Below the pieces are notes generated by a model, which saw only the letters and a program-made list of their open reading frames with translations, ran no database searches and was not told where the DNA came from. A stretch of 47,018 nucleotides of DNA from CAVALG01 sp963630555 (lineage in GTDB: Bacteria > Bacillota > Clostridia > Oscillospirales > Acutalibacteraceae). The stretch lies in NCBI GenBank assembly GCA_963630555.1, contig CAVGND010000012.1:1-47018 (forward strand), given 5' to 3'. Position 1 is the stretch's first letter; each line of letters opens with the position of its first letter. This document shows positions 22,641-31,330 of the stretch, piece after piece. Both the position numbers and the translations under genes were made by a program.

Positions 22641-22915
22641 ATTAAATCAAAAGGCATTGACCGAAAACAAGTAGGTTTATAAACAACTTTTCAGAGAGTT
22701 GCCGTTCGCTGCAAGGCAATAAGTTTTTATTTACCGAATACATTTCGTTAGCTGCGCACCAAACGGTTTACCGGTTAAATCAAGTAGGCTGCGTCGGGGT
22801 TGCCCGTTACAGCAAAAGGTATTAAAGTACCTAAGGGGTCGGTTTTTCCGGCAATTGAGGTGGTACCGCGGTGTAATATCGCCCTCTGCTCTTTGCGGCA
22901 GAGGGTTTATTTTTA
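22641..22915 (+). promoter_or_regulatory. T-box leader (tRNA-sensing riboswitch)
   Basis: A complete T-box leader: loop-E half AGTA (near 22670), AG bulge CAGAGAG (22691-22697) with a TTGCC/GGCAA apical stem, GAA plus specifier region near 22738-22745, a pseudoknot/Stem III region, then the T-box itself GAGGTGGTACCGCGG (22857-22871), and a terminator CCCTCTGC/GCAGAGGG (22882-22905) with a T-run. T-boxes bind uncharged tRNA and antiterminate, so the operon is on when an amino acid is short. After GAA comes TACATTTCG: TAC (Tyr) directly follows, while ACA (Thr) is one base on. TGGT in the bulge predicts a tRNA with discriminator A, which fits Tyr or Phe. Confidence 0.93.
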
Positions 22916-22933
22916 TATTTAAGAGGTAATTTT

Positions 22934-24571
22934 ATGACGATTATTGACCTGTTGGAGCAAAATGCTTTGCAATATCCAAACGAAACTGCGCTGGTTGAAA
23001 TTAATCCGCAGTTCGAGTTATCCACGCGGATAACATGGAAAGACTATGCGCTTACTCAGCCCGAACCGGGCGAACCGTTCCGCCGCGAAATAAATTGGAA
23101 GGAGTTTGACCGTAAGGCAAACCGTTTCGCCAACCTGCTGCTTACTCGCGGCTGCAAACCCGACGATAAAATTGCGATACTGCTTATGAACTCTATAGAG
23201 TGGCTGCCCGTATATTTCGGTATCTTAAAGGCGGGTGCGGTTGCGGTTCCGCTTAATTACCGCTACACCGCCGATGAGATTAAGTACTGCCTTGAAAAAG
23301 CGGATTGCTCCATGCTTATTTTCGGGCCTGAGTTTATCGGAAGGGTAGAGGAAATATGCGATTCTTTGCCGCATATTACAAATATGTTCTATGTAGGCGA
23401 GGATTGCCCGACGTTTGCCGATAACTATGAATCCATGATTGTTTACTGTTCGTCGCACGCGCCGAAAATGAAAATAACCGAGGACGATAATGCGGCTATT
23501 TATTTTTCTTCGGGTACGACTGGATTTCCCAAAGCGATACTCCACGCCCACAGAAGCCTTATACACGCGGCGCGGTGCGAGCAAAATCATCACAAGCAGA
23601 CGCACGATGATGTGTTTTTATGCATTCCTCCGCTTTACCACACGGGCGCAAAAATGCATTGGCTCGGTTCGCTTATGGTGGGCGGCAAAGCGGTGCTTTT
23701 AAAGGGCACGAAACCCGAATGGATATTTGACGCGATTTCACAGGAACAGTGCAGTATAGTTTGGCTGCTTGTCCCGTGGGCGCAGGATATTCTTGACGCT
23801 ATTGACAGCGGAAAGATAAAACCCGAAAATTACGACCTTGACAGGTGGCGCCTTATGCACATAGGCGCGCAGCCTGTTCCGCCGTCACTTATCAGGCGGT
23901 GGCTTGCTGTTTTCCCGAACCATAAGTATGATACAAACTACGGTTTGTCGGAATCCACGGGCCCCGGATGTGTGCATTTGGGTATCGATAATGTGGATAA
24001 AGTGGGCGCGATAGGCAAAGCGGGCTTCGGCTGGTCGACCTGCATAGTTGATGAAAATGCGCAGCCGGTAAAGCGCGGCGATGTGGGCGAGTTGTGCGTT
24101 AAGGGCCCCGGCGTTATGAAATGCTATTATAATGATGAAAAGTCGACCGCAGAAGTTCTGCGCGGAGACTGGCTCTTCACGGGCGATATGGCTATGGAGG
24201 ATGCCGACGGGTTTATTTATCTTGTTGACCGTAAAAAGGACGTTATAATAACCGGCGGAGAAAATCTTTACCCCGTACAGATCGAGGACTTTATACGCAG
24301 CAACAATGCGGTAAAAGATGTGGCGGTTATAGGTCTGCCGGACGAGCGGTTGGGTGAAATTGCGGTGGCAATAGTTGAGGTTAAGCCCGATTTCACGCTT
24401 ACCGAAGATGAACTTAACGCATTTTGCACCAAATTGCCGAGATACAAACGGCCGAGAAAAATTATTTTTGCCGATGTTCCGCGTAACCCGACGGGTAAGA
24501 TAGAAAAGCCCGTGCTCAGAGAAAAATATTGCGGTGAAAGCCTTGTAGCACAGCAAATAGAACGTAATTGA
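22934..24571 (+). CDS. Acyl/aryl-acid CoA ligase, AMP-forming
   Basis: A 545-residue adenylate-forming enzyme (ANL superfamily): carboxylic acid + ATP + CoA to acyl-CoA + AMP + PPi. The P-loop is YFSSGTTGFPKA at about residues 189-200. Further blocks are YGLSESTGPG, DWLFTGDMAMEDADGFIYLVDRKKD and, in the C-terminal lid, the catalytic Lys in NPTGKIEKPVL (~520). It resembles medium-chain/aryl acyl-CoA synthetases; the substrate is not readable from the sequence but the operon points to an arylacetate. ATG at 22934 after AAGAGG. First structural gene behind the T-box, 20 bp from iorA. Confidence 0.9.
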   Translation: MTIIDLLEQNALQYPNETALVEINPQFELSTRITWKDYALTQPEPGEPFRREINWKEFDRKANRFANLLLTRGCKPDDKIAILLMNSIEWLPVYFGILKAGAVAVPLNYRYTADEIKYCLEKADCSMLIFGPEFIGRVEEICDSLPHITNMFYVGEDCPTFADNYESMIVYCSSHAPKMKITEDDNAAIYFSSGTTGFPKAILHAHRSLIHAARCEQNHHKQTHDDVFLCIPPLYHTGAKMHWLGSLMVGGKAVLLKGTKPEWIFDAISQEQCSIVWLLVPWAQDILDAIDSGKIKPENYDLDRWRLMHIGAQPVPPSLIRRWLAVFPNHKYDTNYGLSESTGPGCVHLGIDNVDKVGAIGKAGFGWSTCIVDENAQPVKRGDVGELCVKGPGVMKCYYNDEKSTAEVLRGDWLFTGDMAMEDADGFIYLVDRKKDVIITGGENLYPVQIEDFIRSNNAVKDVAVIGLPDERLGEIAVAIVEVKPDFTLTEDELNAFCTKLPRYKRPRKIIFADVPRNPTGKIEKPVLREKYCGESLVAQQIERN

Positions 24572-24591
24572 AACAGGAAAGGGAAATTTAT

Positions 24592-26337
24592 ATGAAAAAA
24601 CTTTTATTAGGTAATGCCGCAGTGGCTCGCGGCGCATATGAAGCGGGCGTTCGTTTCGTATCATCATACCCGGGCACGCCGAGTACCGAGATAACCGAAT
24701 GTATGGCGGAATACCCCGAAAACGAGGTGTTTGTTGAATGGGCGCCCAATGAAAAGGTGGCGGCGGAAGCGGTTGTGGGCGCTGCCATTGCGGGTGCAAG
24801 GGCGATGACATGTTGCAAGCATGTAGGACTTAACGTTATGGCTGACCCCATTTTTACCGACAGTTACATAGGTGTAAACGGAGGTGCGGTGTTCTGCGTG
24901 GCTGACGACCCGGGTATGCACTCGTCACAAAATGAACAGGACTCCAGACATTATGCAAAAGCCGCAAAAATACCTATGCTGGAACCGTCCGATTCCGCCG
25001 AATGCAAAGAATTTACAAAAGCGGCATTTGAATTGAGCGAAATGTTTGACACACCCGTGTTTATAAGGCTTTCAACCCGTGTTTCACATTCACAGAGCCT
25101 TACCGAAATATGCGGGCGCGAGGAACATCCGTTAAAGCCGTATGAAAAGAATATACCTAAAAATGTTATGATGCCCGCAATGGCGATAAAACGCCACGTT
25201 ACGGTTGAGAAGCGTACCGAAAAGGTGACCGGATATGCCGAAACCGCAATTTTTAACACAGTAGAGGATAACGGCAGTAAAATAGGCATAATAACGGCGG
25301 GAATTTCGTACCAGTACGCAAAAGAAGCATTGGGCAACAGTGTTAATTACCTTAAACTCGGTATGGTGTATCCGCTGCCCGAAAAACTTATAAAAGATTT
25401 TGCCGCAAAATGCGACAAAGTTTGGGTAATTGAGGAACTTGACCCGTTTATAGAAGAACACTGCAAGGCTATAGGACTTAATGTACTCGGCAAAGACAAA
25501 CTCACATTGCTCGGTGAATACACGCCTGAAATGATTGCTGCGGCGGTGCTCGGAAAAGAGGCACCCGAAATTTCGGTTCAGGATAAAAATGTGCCTGCAA
25601 GACCTCCCGTGCTTTGCCCCGGTTGTCCGCACAGGGGTACATTCTTTGTACTTAAAAAATTGGGTCTTACCGTTTCGGGCGATATCGGTTGCTATACGCT
25701 CGGTGCGGTTGCTCCGCTTGCCTCGGTTGATACTACCATTTGTATGGGTGCTTCCGTAAGCGCGGCGCACGGTATGGCAAAGGTAAGGGGCAGCGAATTT
25801 AATAAAAAACTGGTTTCGGTTATCGGGGATTCTACGTTTATGCATTCGGGTATAACCGCATTGTCCGACATTGTTTACAACAAGGGTGCCAACACGGTAA
25901 TAATTCTTGATAACTCCATTACGGGTATGACCGGTCATCAGGATAATCCCACAACGGGCAAAACCATACGCGGCGAGGCTACAAAGCAAGTGGATCTGAT
26001 TAAACTGTGCGAGGCGCTCGGGGTAGAGCATATAACGGTTGCCGACCCGTTTGATGTTAAAAACTTTGAAAAGGTCGTAAAAGAGGAAACCGAACGCGAC
26101 GATGTTTCGGTCATAATCGCACAAAGACCGTGCGCATTGCTTAAAACCGTAAAATATACGGGACATTGTACTGTAAATTCCGAAAAATGCCGCAAATGTC
26201 ATATTTGTATGAAACTCGGCTGTCCCGCAATAAGCGTTGCGACCGACGGAACCGTGAATATTGATAAAACGCAGTGCAACGGCTGCGGTCTGTGCGTAGG
26301 CGTTTGCCCGTTCTCGGCGATTGAAAAGAAAGACTGA
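24592..26337 (+). CDS. iorA: Indolepyruvate:ferredoxin oxidoreductase, alpha subunit
   Basis: A 581-residue TPP- and iron-sulfur-dependent subunit that, with IorB, interconverts an arylpyruvate + CoA and arylacetyl-CoA + CO2 with ferredoxin. Start MKKLLLGNAAVARGAYEAGV with SSYPGTPSTEI marks the pyrimidine-binding half; the TPP motif spans GDIGCYTLG (~363) to GDSTFMHSG (~411) with LDNSITGMTGHQDNP. The last ~50 residues hold two [4Fe-4S] clusters: CRKCHICMKLGCP and CNGCGLCVGVCP. ATG at 24592 follows AGGAAAGGG; an upstream in-frame ATG overlaps the preceding stop. In methanogens and some rumen bacteria this enzyme can run in the reductive-carboxylating direction. Confidence 0.95.
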   Translation: MKKLLLGNAAVARGAYEAGVRFVSSYPGTPSTEITECMAEYPENEVFVEWAPNEKVAAEAVVGAAIAGARAMTCCKHVGLNVMADPIFTDSYIGVNGGAVFCVADDPGMHSSQNEQDSRHYAKAAKIPMLEPSDSAECKEFTKAAFELSEMFDTPVFIRLSTRVSHSQSLTEICGREEHPLKPYEKNIPKNVMMPAMAIKRHVTVEKRTEKVTGYAETAIFNTVEDNGSKIGIITAGISYQYAKEALGNSVNYLKLGMVYPLPEKLIKDFAAKCDKVWVIEELDPFIEEHCKAIGLNVLGKDKLTLLGEYTPEMIAAAVLGKEAPEISVQDKNVPARPPVLCPGCPHRGTFFVLKKLGLTVSGDIGCYTLGAVAPLASVDTTICMGASVSAAHGMAKVRGSEFNKKLVSVIGDSTFMHSGITALSDIVYNKGANTVIILDNSITGMTGHQDNPTTGKTIRGEATKQVDLIKLCEALGVEHITVADPFDVKNFEKVVKEETERDDVSVIIAQRPCALLKTVKYTGHCTVNSEKCRKCHICMKLGCPAISVATDGTVNIDKTQCNGCGLCVGVCPFSAIEKKD

Positions 26338-26354
26338 AAGGAAGGCGTAACTTA

Positions 26355-26936
26355 ATGAATACCGATACAACAAATATTATGATAGTAGGCGTGGGCGGGC
26401 AGGGCACGCTGCTTGCAAGCCGCATACTCGGAAATGCCGTGATCCGCGCCGGGTATGACGTTAAGGTCTCGGAAGTTCACGGAATGAGTCAGCGCGGCGG
26501 AAGCGTTGTTACATATGTTAAATTCGGGGACAAGGTGCATTCCCCTATAATTGACAAAGGCTGCGCCGATATCATCTTGGCGTTTGAAAAACTTGAGGCT
26601 TACCGTGCTTTGCCGTGGCTTAAAAAAGGCGGCAAGATAATTGTAAACGACCAACGGATAAATCCCATGCCCGTAATAACCGGGGCAATGGAATACCCCG
26701 AAAATATATTGGAGGAATTACGGGAAAAAGTAGAGGTAACAGCACTTGATGCGCTTAAACTTGCAGGTGAGGCAGGCAATATCAAGGCGGTTAATGTTGT
26801 GCTTATCGGGGTAATGGCGAAAAACACCTCGATACCGTATGAAGCATGGGTGGAAACGATTAAAACCACCGTTCCGCCCAAGTTTCTTGAAGTAAACCTA
26901 AAGGCTTTTGACGCCGGTTACAATGCCGCACGGTGA
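26355..26936 (+). CDS. iorB: Indolepyruvate:ferredoxin oxidoreductase, beta subunit
   Basis: A 193-residue gamma-domain partner of IorA. It begins NIMIVGVGGQGTLLASRILG and continues with KVSEVHGMSQRGGSVVTYVKFG and the ADIILAFEKLEAYRALPWLKKGG segment typical of POR/IOR gamma-type subunits. It has no cluster of its own. ATG at 26355 follows AGGAAGG, 17 bp after iorA, so the two subunits are translated together. With IorA it forms the ferredoxin-linked step of the pathway. Full family length. Confidence 0.95.
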   Translation: MNTDTTNIMIVGVGGQGTLLASRILGNAVIRAGYDVKVSEVHGMSQRGGSVVTYVKFGDKVHSPIIDKGCADIILAFEKLEAYRALPWLKKGGKIIVNDQRINPMPVITGAMEYPENILEELREKVEVTALDALKLAGEAGNIKAVNVVLIGVMAKNTSIPYEAWVETIKTTVPPKFLEVNLKAFDAGYNAAR

Positions 26937-26945
26937 GGGTTTAAA

Positions 26946-27626
26946 ATGACAGTTCAAAAAGAAAAAAACAAATCGCAGAAATGTGCAATCCTTGTCTTTA
27001 TTTCGGCGGTGTTTGCCTTGTTTGCGCTTATACTTATAATACCCGTAACACGCGAATGGTTTAAGTCGCAGTCGTCACTTCATCCGTATTTAATGGGCTT
27101 CGCAAAGTTTGCCCTGCTTGCCTCGGCGGGGGAACTTATAGCGGTAAGGCTGGCGTCGGGAAAATTCAAATCGCCGCCGTATATTATTGCAAGGTTTGCA
27201 ATATGGGGGCTTATAGGCGTTTGGATAACATATATGATGAAAATATTTTTCATCGGTTCGGGCGCAATGATGGAAAGCGGCTTGCTGCCGAATGTAAAGA
27301 ACGAATTTTTTAAAAAGTTCTTGCACGCATTGTTTACGAGTGCTACAATGAATTTAACATTCGGCCCGACATTTATGGCGGTGCATAAGTGCAGTGACGC
27401 TTACCTTTCATTGCGTGCACAAAACGGCTCGGCTTCCCTTAAAGAGGTAATCACATCGGTTGACTGGCACGCCTTTGTTGCCTTCACGCTTTTTAAAACC
27501 GTCCCCCTTTTCTGGATACCTGCGCATACCGTTACATTTATGCTCCCGAGCGAATATCAGGTTATACTTGCAGCGCTGCTTTCGGTTGCGCTTGGGATTA
27601 TACTTAATTTAAAAAGAAAATCTTAA
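26946..27626 (+). CDS. Mpv17/PMP22-like integral membrane protein
   Basis: 226 residues with about five predicted helices. The C-terminal region VPLFWIPAHTVTFMLPSEYQVILAALLSVALGIIL has the W-x-P-x-H/N-x-x-x-F-x-x-P-x-x-x-x-V pattern of the Mpv17/PMP22 family, and upstream YIIARFAIWGLIGVWITYMMKIFF fits its first helices. Mpv17 proteins of eukaryotes are organelle membrane proteins proposed to form channels; bacterial homologues are uncharacterised. Here it lies between iorB (9 bp) and a CoA ligase with its own GAGGG site, so it is part of the operon and might move an aromatic acid or amino acid across the membrane. That role is inference. Confidence 0.6.
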   Translation: MTVQKEKNKSQKCAILVFISAVFALFALILIIPVTREWFKSQSSLHPYLMGFAKFALLASAGELIAVRLASGKFKSPPYIIARFAIWGLIGVWITYMMKIFFIGSGAMMESGLLPNVKNEFFKKFLHALFTSATMNLTFGPTFMAVHKCSDAYLSLRAQNGSASLKEVITSVDWHAFVAFTLFKTVPLFWIPAHTVTFMLPSEYQVILAALLSVALGIILNLKRKS

Positions 27627-27669
27627 ATTTAAAACCGTTTATCAGTTATTTCGGAAGGACTTGAAATTT

Positions 27670-28980
27670 ATGCCTGTTTATAATAAAGATATTGAATGTA
27701 TGCCGCGTGATGAACTTAAAGCGCTGCAGGGAAAACGCCTGGTTGAACAGGTTAAAAGAATGTACGAAAATGTTGAATGTTTCAGAAACCGAATGATTGA
27801 AAAGGGACTTACGCCCGATGATATAAAGGGTGTGGACGATCTTGCAAAACTCCCGTTTTCATATAAAAACGATTTAAGGGACAACTATCCTTACGGACTT
27901 TTTGCCGTACCGATGAGCGATGTGGTAAGAGTGCATGCTTCGTCGGGCACCACAGGTAAGCGCATAGTTGTCGGATACACGAAAAACGACCTTGAAATGT
28001 GGGCGGACTGCATAGCCAGAATGATGACGGCTATAGGAGTAACAAAAAACGACGTTGTACAGGTGTCTTTCGGCTACGGGCTTTTTACAGGCGGTTTCGG
28101 TGCTCATTCCGGCGCGGAAAAAATAGGCGCAACCGTTATACCTATGTCGTCGGGAAATACTGCACTGCAAATACAAACCATGATTGATTTCGGTGCAACC
28201 GTGCTTTGCTGTACGCCGTCCTACGCTATGTATATTGCCGAAGAGGTTGAGCGTTTGGGCTTGCGCGACCGGCTTAAATTAAAATACGGCATTTTCGGCG
28301 CAGAGCCATGGTCGGAAAAAATGCGAGCAAAAATAGAAGAAGGGCTCGGCATAAGGGCATATGATATTTACGGACTTTCGGAGGTTATGGGCCCCGGCGT
28401 ATCGTGCGAATGTGAGTACCAGTGCGGTATGCATATAAATGAGGATAATTTTATTGCCGAAATAATCGACCCCGAAACGGAGGAGGTTCTACCCGAAGGT
28501 GCTGCCGGCGAACTTGTATTTACTTCGCTTACCAAAGAGGCTTTCCCCGTAATCCGTTACAGGACAAGGGATATCTGTTCTTTGATACCCGAAAAATGCA
28601 AATGCGGCAGAACCTTTATAAGAATGAATAAACCGAGCGGCAGAAGCGATGATATGATGATAATAAGGGGCGTCAACGTTTTCCCCTCACAAATAGAGGA
28701 AGTGCTGCTTAAAATCAGCGGCGACGCTATTACACCGAATTATCAGATAGTGCTTGACCGTGTGAACAATACGGATACATTCGATGTAAATGTTGAAATG
28801 AGTGAGTCATTCTTTAAAGACGATGTTAAATCGATAGAAAAACTTGAGCGTGAAATTGTTGAAAAATTGCGCTCTACGCTCGGTATCGGTGCAAAAGTTC
28901 ATCTTGTAAACCCGAAATCCATTGCCCGAAGCGAGGGTAAGGCAAAAAGAGTCATAGATAACCGTGCGGACAAACTATAA
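27670..28980 (+). CDS. paaK: Phenylacetate-CoA ligase
   Basis: A 436-residue AMP-forming ligase of the PaaK family: phenylacetate (or another arylacetate) + ATP + CoA to arylacetyl-CoA + AMP + PPi. The start (YNKDIECMPRDELKALQGKRL) is typical. HASSGTTGKRIVVGYT (~90) is the P-loop, followed by QVSFGYGLFTGGFGAHSGAEKIGATVIPMSSGNT, IYGLSEVMGPGVS, RYRTRDIC and RSDDMMIIRGVNVFPSQIE. The family is about 430-440 residues. I chose ATG at 27670; a TTG three codons earlier is possible. It is the second CoA ligase of the operon and the one with the clearer aryl-acid identity. Confidence 0.93.
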   Translation: MPVYNKDIECMPRDELKALQGKRLVEQVKRMYENVECFRNRMIEKGLTPDDIKGVDDLAKLPFSYKNDLRDNYPYGLFAVPMSDVVRVHASSGTTGKRIVVGYTKNDLEMWADCIARMMTAIGVTKNDVVQVSFGYGLFTGGFGAHSGAEKIGATVIPMSSGNTALQIQTMIDFGATVLCCTPSYAMYIAEEVERLGLRDRLKLKYGIFGAEPWSEKMRAKIEEGLGIRAYDIYGLSEVMGPGVSCECEYQCGMHINEDNFIAEIIDPETEEVLPEGAAGELVFTSLTKEAFPVIRYRTRDICSLIPEKCKCGRTFIRMNKPSGRSDDMMIIRGVNVFPSQIEEVLLKISGDAITPNYQIVLDRVNNTDTFDVNVEMSESFFKDDVKSIEKLEREIVEKLRSTLGIGAKVHLVNPKSIARSEGKAKRVIDNRADKL

Positions 28981-29001
28981 TTAAAGCAGAGGTGTTAAAT
29001 T

Positions 29002-29433
29002 ATGCTTATCAAACAACTTTCGGTATTTCTTGAAAACAAGCCGGGCAGACTTTGCGCTGCTATCGATGAATTATCAAAAAACGGAGTGAACATCAGTGCG
29101 CTCTCGCTTGCCGATACTTCGGAGTTCGGGATTTTGAGGCTGATAGTTGACGATCCCCACAAGGCTAAACGGGCACTGACCGATTCGGGCGTTGTGGTAT
29201 GTGTAAACAGTGTGGTTGCCGTTGCAATGGACGACGCACCGGGCGGAGCGGGAGAAATCCTGCACACATTGGCAGACGCCGGGCTGAATGTCGAATATAT
29301 GTATGCCTGCGTCGGCAAAATATCGGGAAAGGCGCTTATGGTTATTCGTGTTGACGATGAAAATACGGCTGAAAAAACACTTATCGATCACGGTTTCAGC
29401 AAAATAAACCCTGCCGATATTTACAGAATATAG
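29002..29433 (+). CDS. Tandem ACT-domain amino-acid-binding protein
   Basis: 143 residues comprising two ACT domains and nothing else. The first runs IKQLSVFLENKPGRLCAAIDELSKNGVNISALSLADTSEFGILRLIVDD, the second VVAVAMDDAPGGAGEILHTLADAGLNVEYMYACVGKISGKALMVIRVDD. ACT pairs bind amino acids and regulate enzymes. Such proteins are frequent next to paaK/ior genes in anaerobes. ATG at 29002 after AGAGGTG. In this operon it may sense the aromatic product and modulate the ligase or oxidoreductase; that is inferred from context. Confidence 0.9.
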   Translation: MLIKQLSVFLENKPGRLCAAIDELSKNGVNISALSLADTSEFGILRLIVDDPHKAKRALTDSGVVVCVNSVVAVAMDDAPGGAGEILHTLADAGLNVEYMYACVGKISGKALMVIRVDDENTAEKTLIDHGFSKINPADIYRI

Positions 29434-29447
29434 GGAAGTGCAAAATT

Positions 29448-30638
29448 ATGAATTACAAATTTTCAAACAGGATAAGCGGACTTAAAGGGTCGGCAATCCG
29501 CGAGATTTTCAAATACGCCGCCGATCCGGAGGTTATATCCTTAGCCGGAGGGAACCCCGCCCCCGAACTGTTTCCCAACACGGAACTTGCGGATATAGCG
29601 CAAAAGTTGCTGACCGAACAACCCGTTTTATCGCTTCAATACGGCATAACCGAGGGGTATGCGCCGCTGCGTGAACTTATAAAAAAGCGCCTTAAAAATA
29701 TAGAGAATATCGGAGCGGATTCGGACGAAGTTATTGTTGTTTCGGGCGGTCAGCAAGGTGTGGAACTTACTGCCAAAGCACTGCTTAACGAGGGTGACGC
29801 GATTGTTGTCGAGGAACCGAGCTTTATCGGCGCTTTAAACGCTTTCCGCTCATACGGCGCAAAACTTATCGGCGTTCCCGTACAGGATGACGGTATGGAT
29901 ATGGATCGCCTTGAAGATATTTTGAACAAAGAAAAATCCGTAAAAATCATATACACAATACCGACATTCCAAAACCCGACGGGTATAACAATGCCCGTAG
30001 AAAAGCGCAAAAGAATGTATGAACTTGCAAAAAAGTACGGTGTTGTCATAATTGAAGATAACCCGTATGGCGAACTTACTTTTGACGGTACAAAAACACC
30101 TACGATAAAGTCGATGGATACAGACGGGGTTGTGGTATACTGCGGCTCTTTCTCAAAAATACTGGCGCCCGGGCTGCGGCTTGGTTTTGTGTGTGCAAAT
30201 AAAGAAATTACGCAGAAGTTGGTTGTCGCAAAACAGGTTTCGGATGTGCATACCGCTATGTTGCCGCAATTGCTTGCAACCGAATTTATATGCAACTGTG
30301 ACCTTGACGCTCTTATAGGGAAAATGCGGCTCAATTACGCGCATAAATGCGGCACTATGCTTGATGCGATCAAGACCTATTTTCCGCAGGACATTTATTA
30401 TACAAAGCCCGGCGGCGGATTGTTTATATGGTGCGACCTCGGCCACGGCGTGGATTCGCTCGCACTTTCCAAAAAAGCGATAGCGGAAAAAGTGGTTTAT
30501 GTGCCGGGCAACACCTTTATGGTGGATATGGATGCACCTTGCAGTTCGCTGCGCCTTAACTACTCCACTATGAATGACGAGAAAATAGTCGAAGGCATTA
30601 AAAGGCTCGGCCGTGTTTTCGGTGAAGCCTTAAAATAA
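29448..30638 (+). CDS. PLP-dependent aminotransferase (class I/II, aromatic/2-aminoadipate type)
   Basis: A 396-residue fold-type I transaminase of the LysN/ArAT/MocR-aminotransferase subgroup: FSNRISGLKGSAIREIFKYA, VISLAGGNPAPELFP, LQYGITEGYAPLRELI, VVSGGQQGVEL, the PLP lysine Lys237 in GSFSKILAPGLRLGFV, and a C-terminal LRLNYS. The subgroup accepts aromatic, 2-aminoadipate or branched substrates. Placed after IOR, ACT and two CoA ligases it most likely joins arylpyruvate and aromatic amino acid. ATG at 29448 after GGGAAG, 14 bp past the ACT gene. Confidence 0.88.
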   Translation: MNYKFSNRISGLKGSAIREIFKYAADPEVISLAGGNPAPELFPNTELADIAQKLLTEQPVLSLQYGITEGYAPLRELIKKRLKNIENIGADSDEVIVVSGGQQGVELTAKALLNEGDAIVVEEPSFIGALNAFRSYGAKLIGVPVQDDGMDMDRLEDILNKEKSVKIIYTIPTFQNPTGITMPVEKRKRMYELAKKYGVVIIEDNPYGELTFDGTKTPTIKSMDTDGVVVYCGSFSKILAPGLRLGFVCANKEITQKLVVAKQVSDVHTAMLPQLLATEFICNCDLDALIGKMRLNYAHKCGTMLDAIKTYFPQDIYYTKPGGGLFIWCDLGHGVDSLALSKKAIAEKVVYVPGNTFMVDMDAPCSSLRLNYSTMNDEKIVEGIKRLGRVFGEALK

Positions 30639-30656
30639 AAACGAGGAGTCGATTAT

Positions 30657-31190
30657 ATGTCAAATGTATGGCACGATATTTCCCCCGAGCGTATTAAACC
30701 CGATGATTTTATCTGTGTTATCGAAATCCCCAAAGGCAGCAAGAAAAAGTATGAACTTGATAAAGAAAGCGGATACATAATTCTTGACAGAATATTGTAC
30801 ACTTCCACTCACTATCCCGCAAACTACGGGTTTATACCGCGCACTTACGGCGACGATAAAGACCCGCTCGATGTTCTGCTTTTGTGCTCCGAACCGCTTG
30901 AGCCGCTGACACTTGTGCGTGCTTACCCGATAGGTATGATAGCGATGATAGATAACGGAAATAATGACGAAAAGATCATAGCCATACCGTATAATGACCC
31001 TACATATAATCACTATACAAATATTGACCAGTTACCGAAGCATATTTTTGATGAGATGCGCCACTTTTTTAAGGTTTACAAAAATCTTGAAAATAAAGAA
31101 ACTGCGGTGAATGAAGTAAGCGGCAAAGAGGACGCGCTCAGGATTATTGCCTCGGCGATTGATAGTTATAACGAAAAATTTTGTAAATGA
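30657..31190 (+). CDS. ppa: Inorganic pyrophosphatase, family I
   Basis: A 177-residue soluble enzyme: PPi + H2O to 2 Pi. Family I motifs are complete: EIPKGSKKKYELDKESG, HYPANYGFIPRTYGDDKDPLDVLLL with the metal-binding Asp residues, and the later KIIAIPYNDP with a long C-terminal helix. ATG at 30657 follows GAGGAGT, 18 bp after the aminotransferase, with the operon terminator behind it. Both ligases of the operon release PPi, so its removal would pull CoA-thioester formation forward; this placement argues for a biosynthetic rather than ATP-yielding pathway. Confidence 0.96.
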   Translation: MSNVWHDISPERIKPDDFICVIEIPKGSKKKYELDKESGYIILDRILYTSTHYPANYGFIPRTYGDDKDPLDVLLLCSEPLEPLTLVRAYPIGMIAMIDNGNNDEKIIAIPYNDPTYNHYTNIDQLPKHIFDEMRHFFKVYKNLENKETAVNEVSGKEDALRIIASAIDSYNEKFCK

Positions 31191-31202
31191 ATCCGTAATT
31201 TA

Positions 31203-31238
31203 CCGGTCGCAGCGGATGCTGCGGCCGATTTATGTTTT
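31203..31238 (+). terminator. Terminator of the aromatic-acid operon
   Basis: CGGTCGCAGC (31204-31213) pairs with GCTGCGGCCG (31218-31227), one wobble, then an A/T-rich tail. Confidence 0.75.
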
Positions 31239-31330
31239 AAATTTATATTTGCCCTAAAAAACAGTTGCAAAAATTTGTATTTATGATAAAATGTTAAGGC
31301 TGAAATATACTTTTTTCCGTGAGGTGCAAT

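Noticed and set aside
23885..24811. Minus-strand open frame of 308 codons
   Set aside because: Antisense to the CoA ligase and the start of iorA, with no start site or domain.
25132..26373. Minus-strand open frame of 413 codons
   Set aside because: It is antisense to iorA, whose domains and cluster motifs are unmistakable; the composition of the antisense product is not protein-like.
31190..31330. Possible Mn riboswitch (yybP-ykoY) near the MFS and mntP genes
   Set aside because: I could not find its conserved loops; the interval holds only the operon terminator and a weak promoter.
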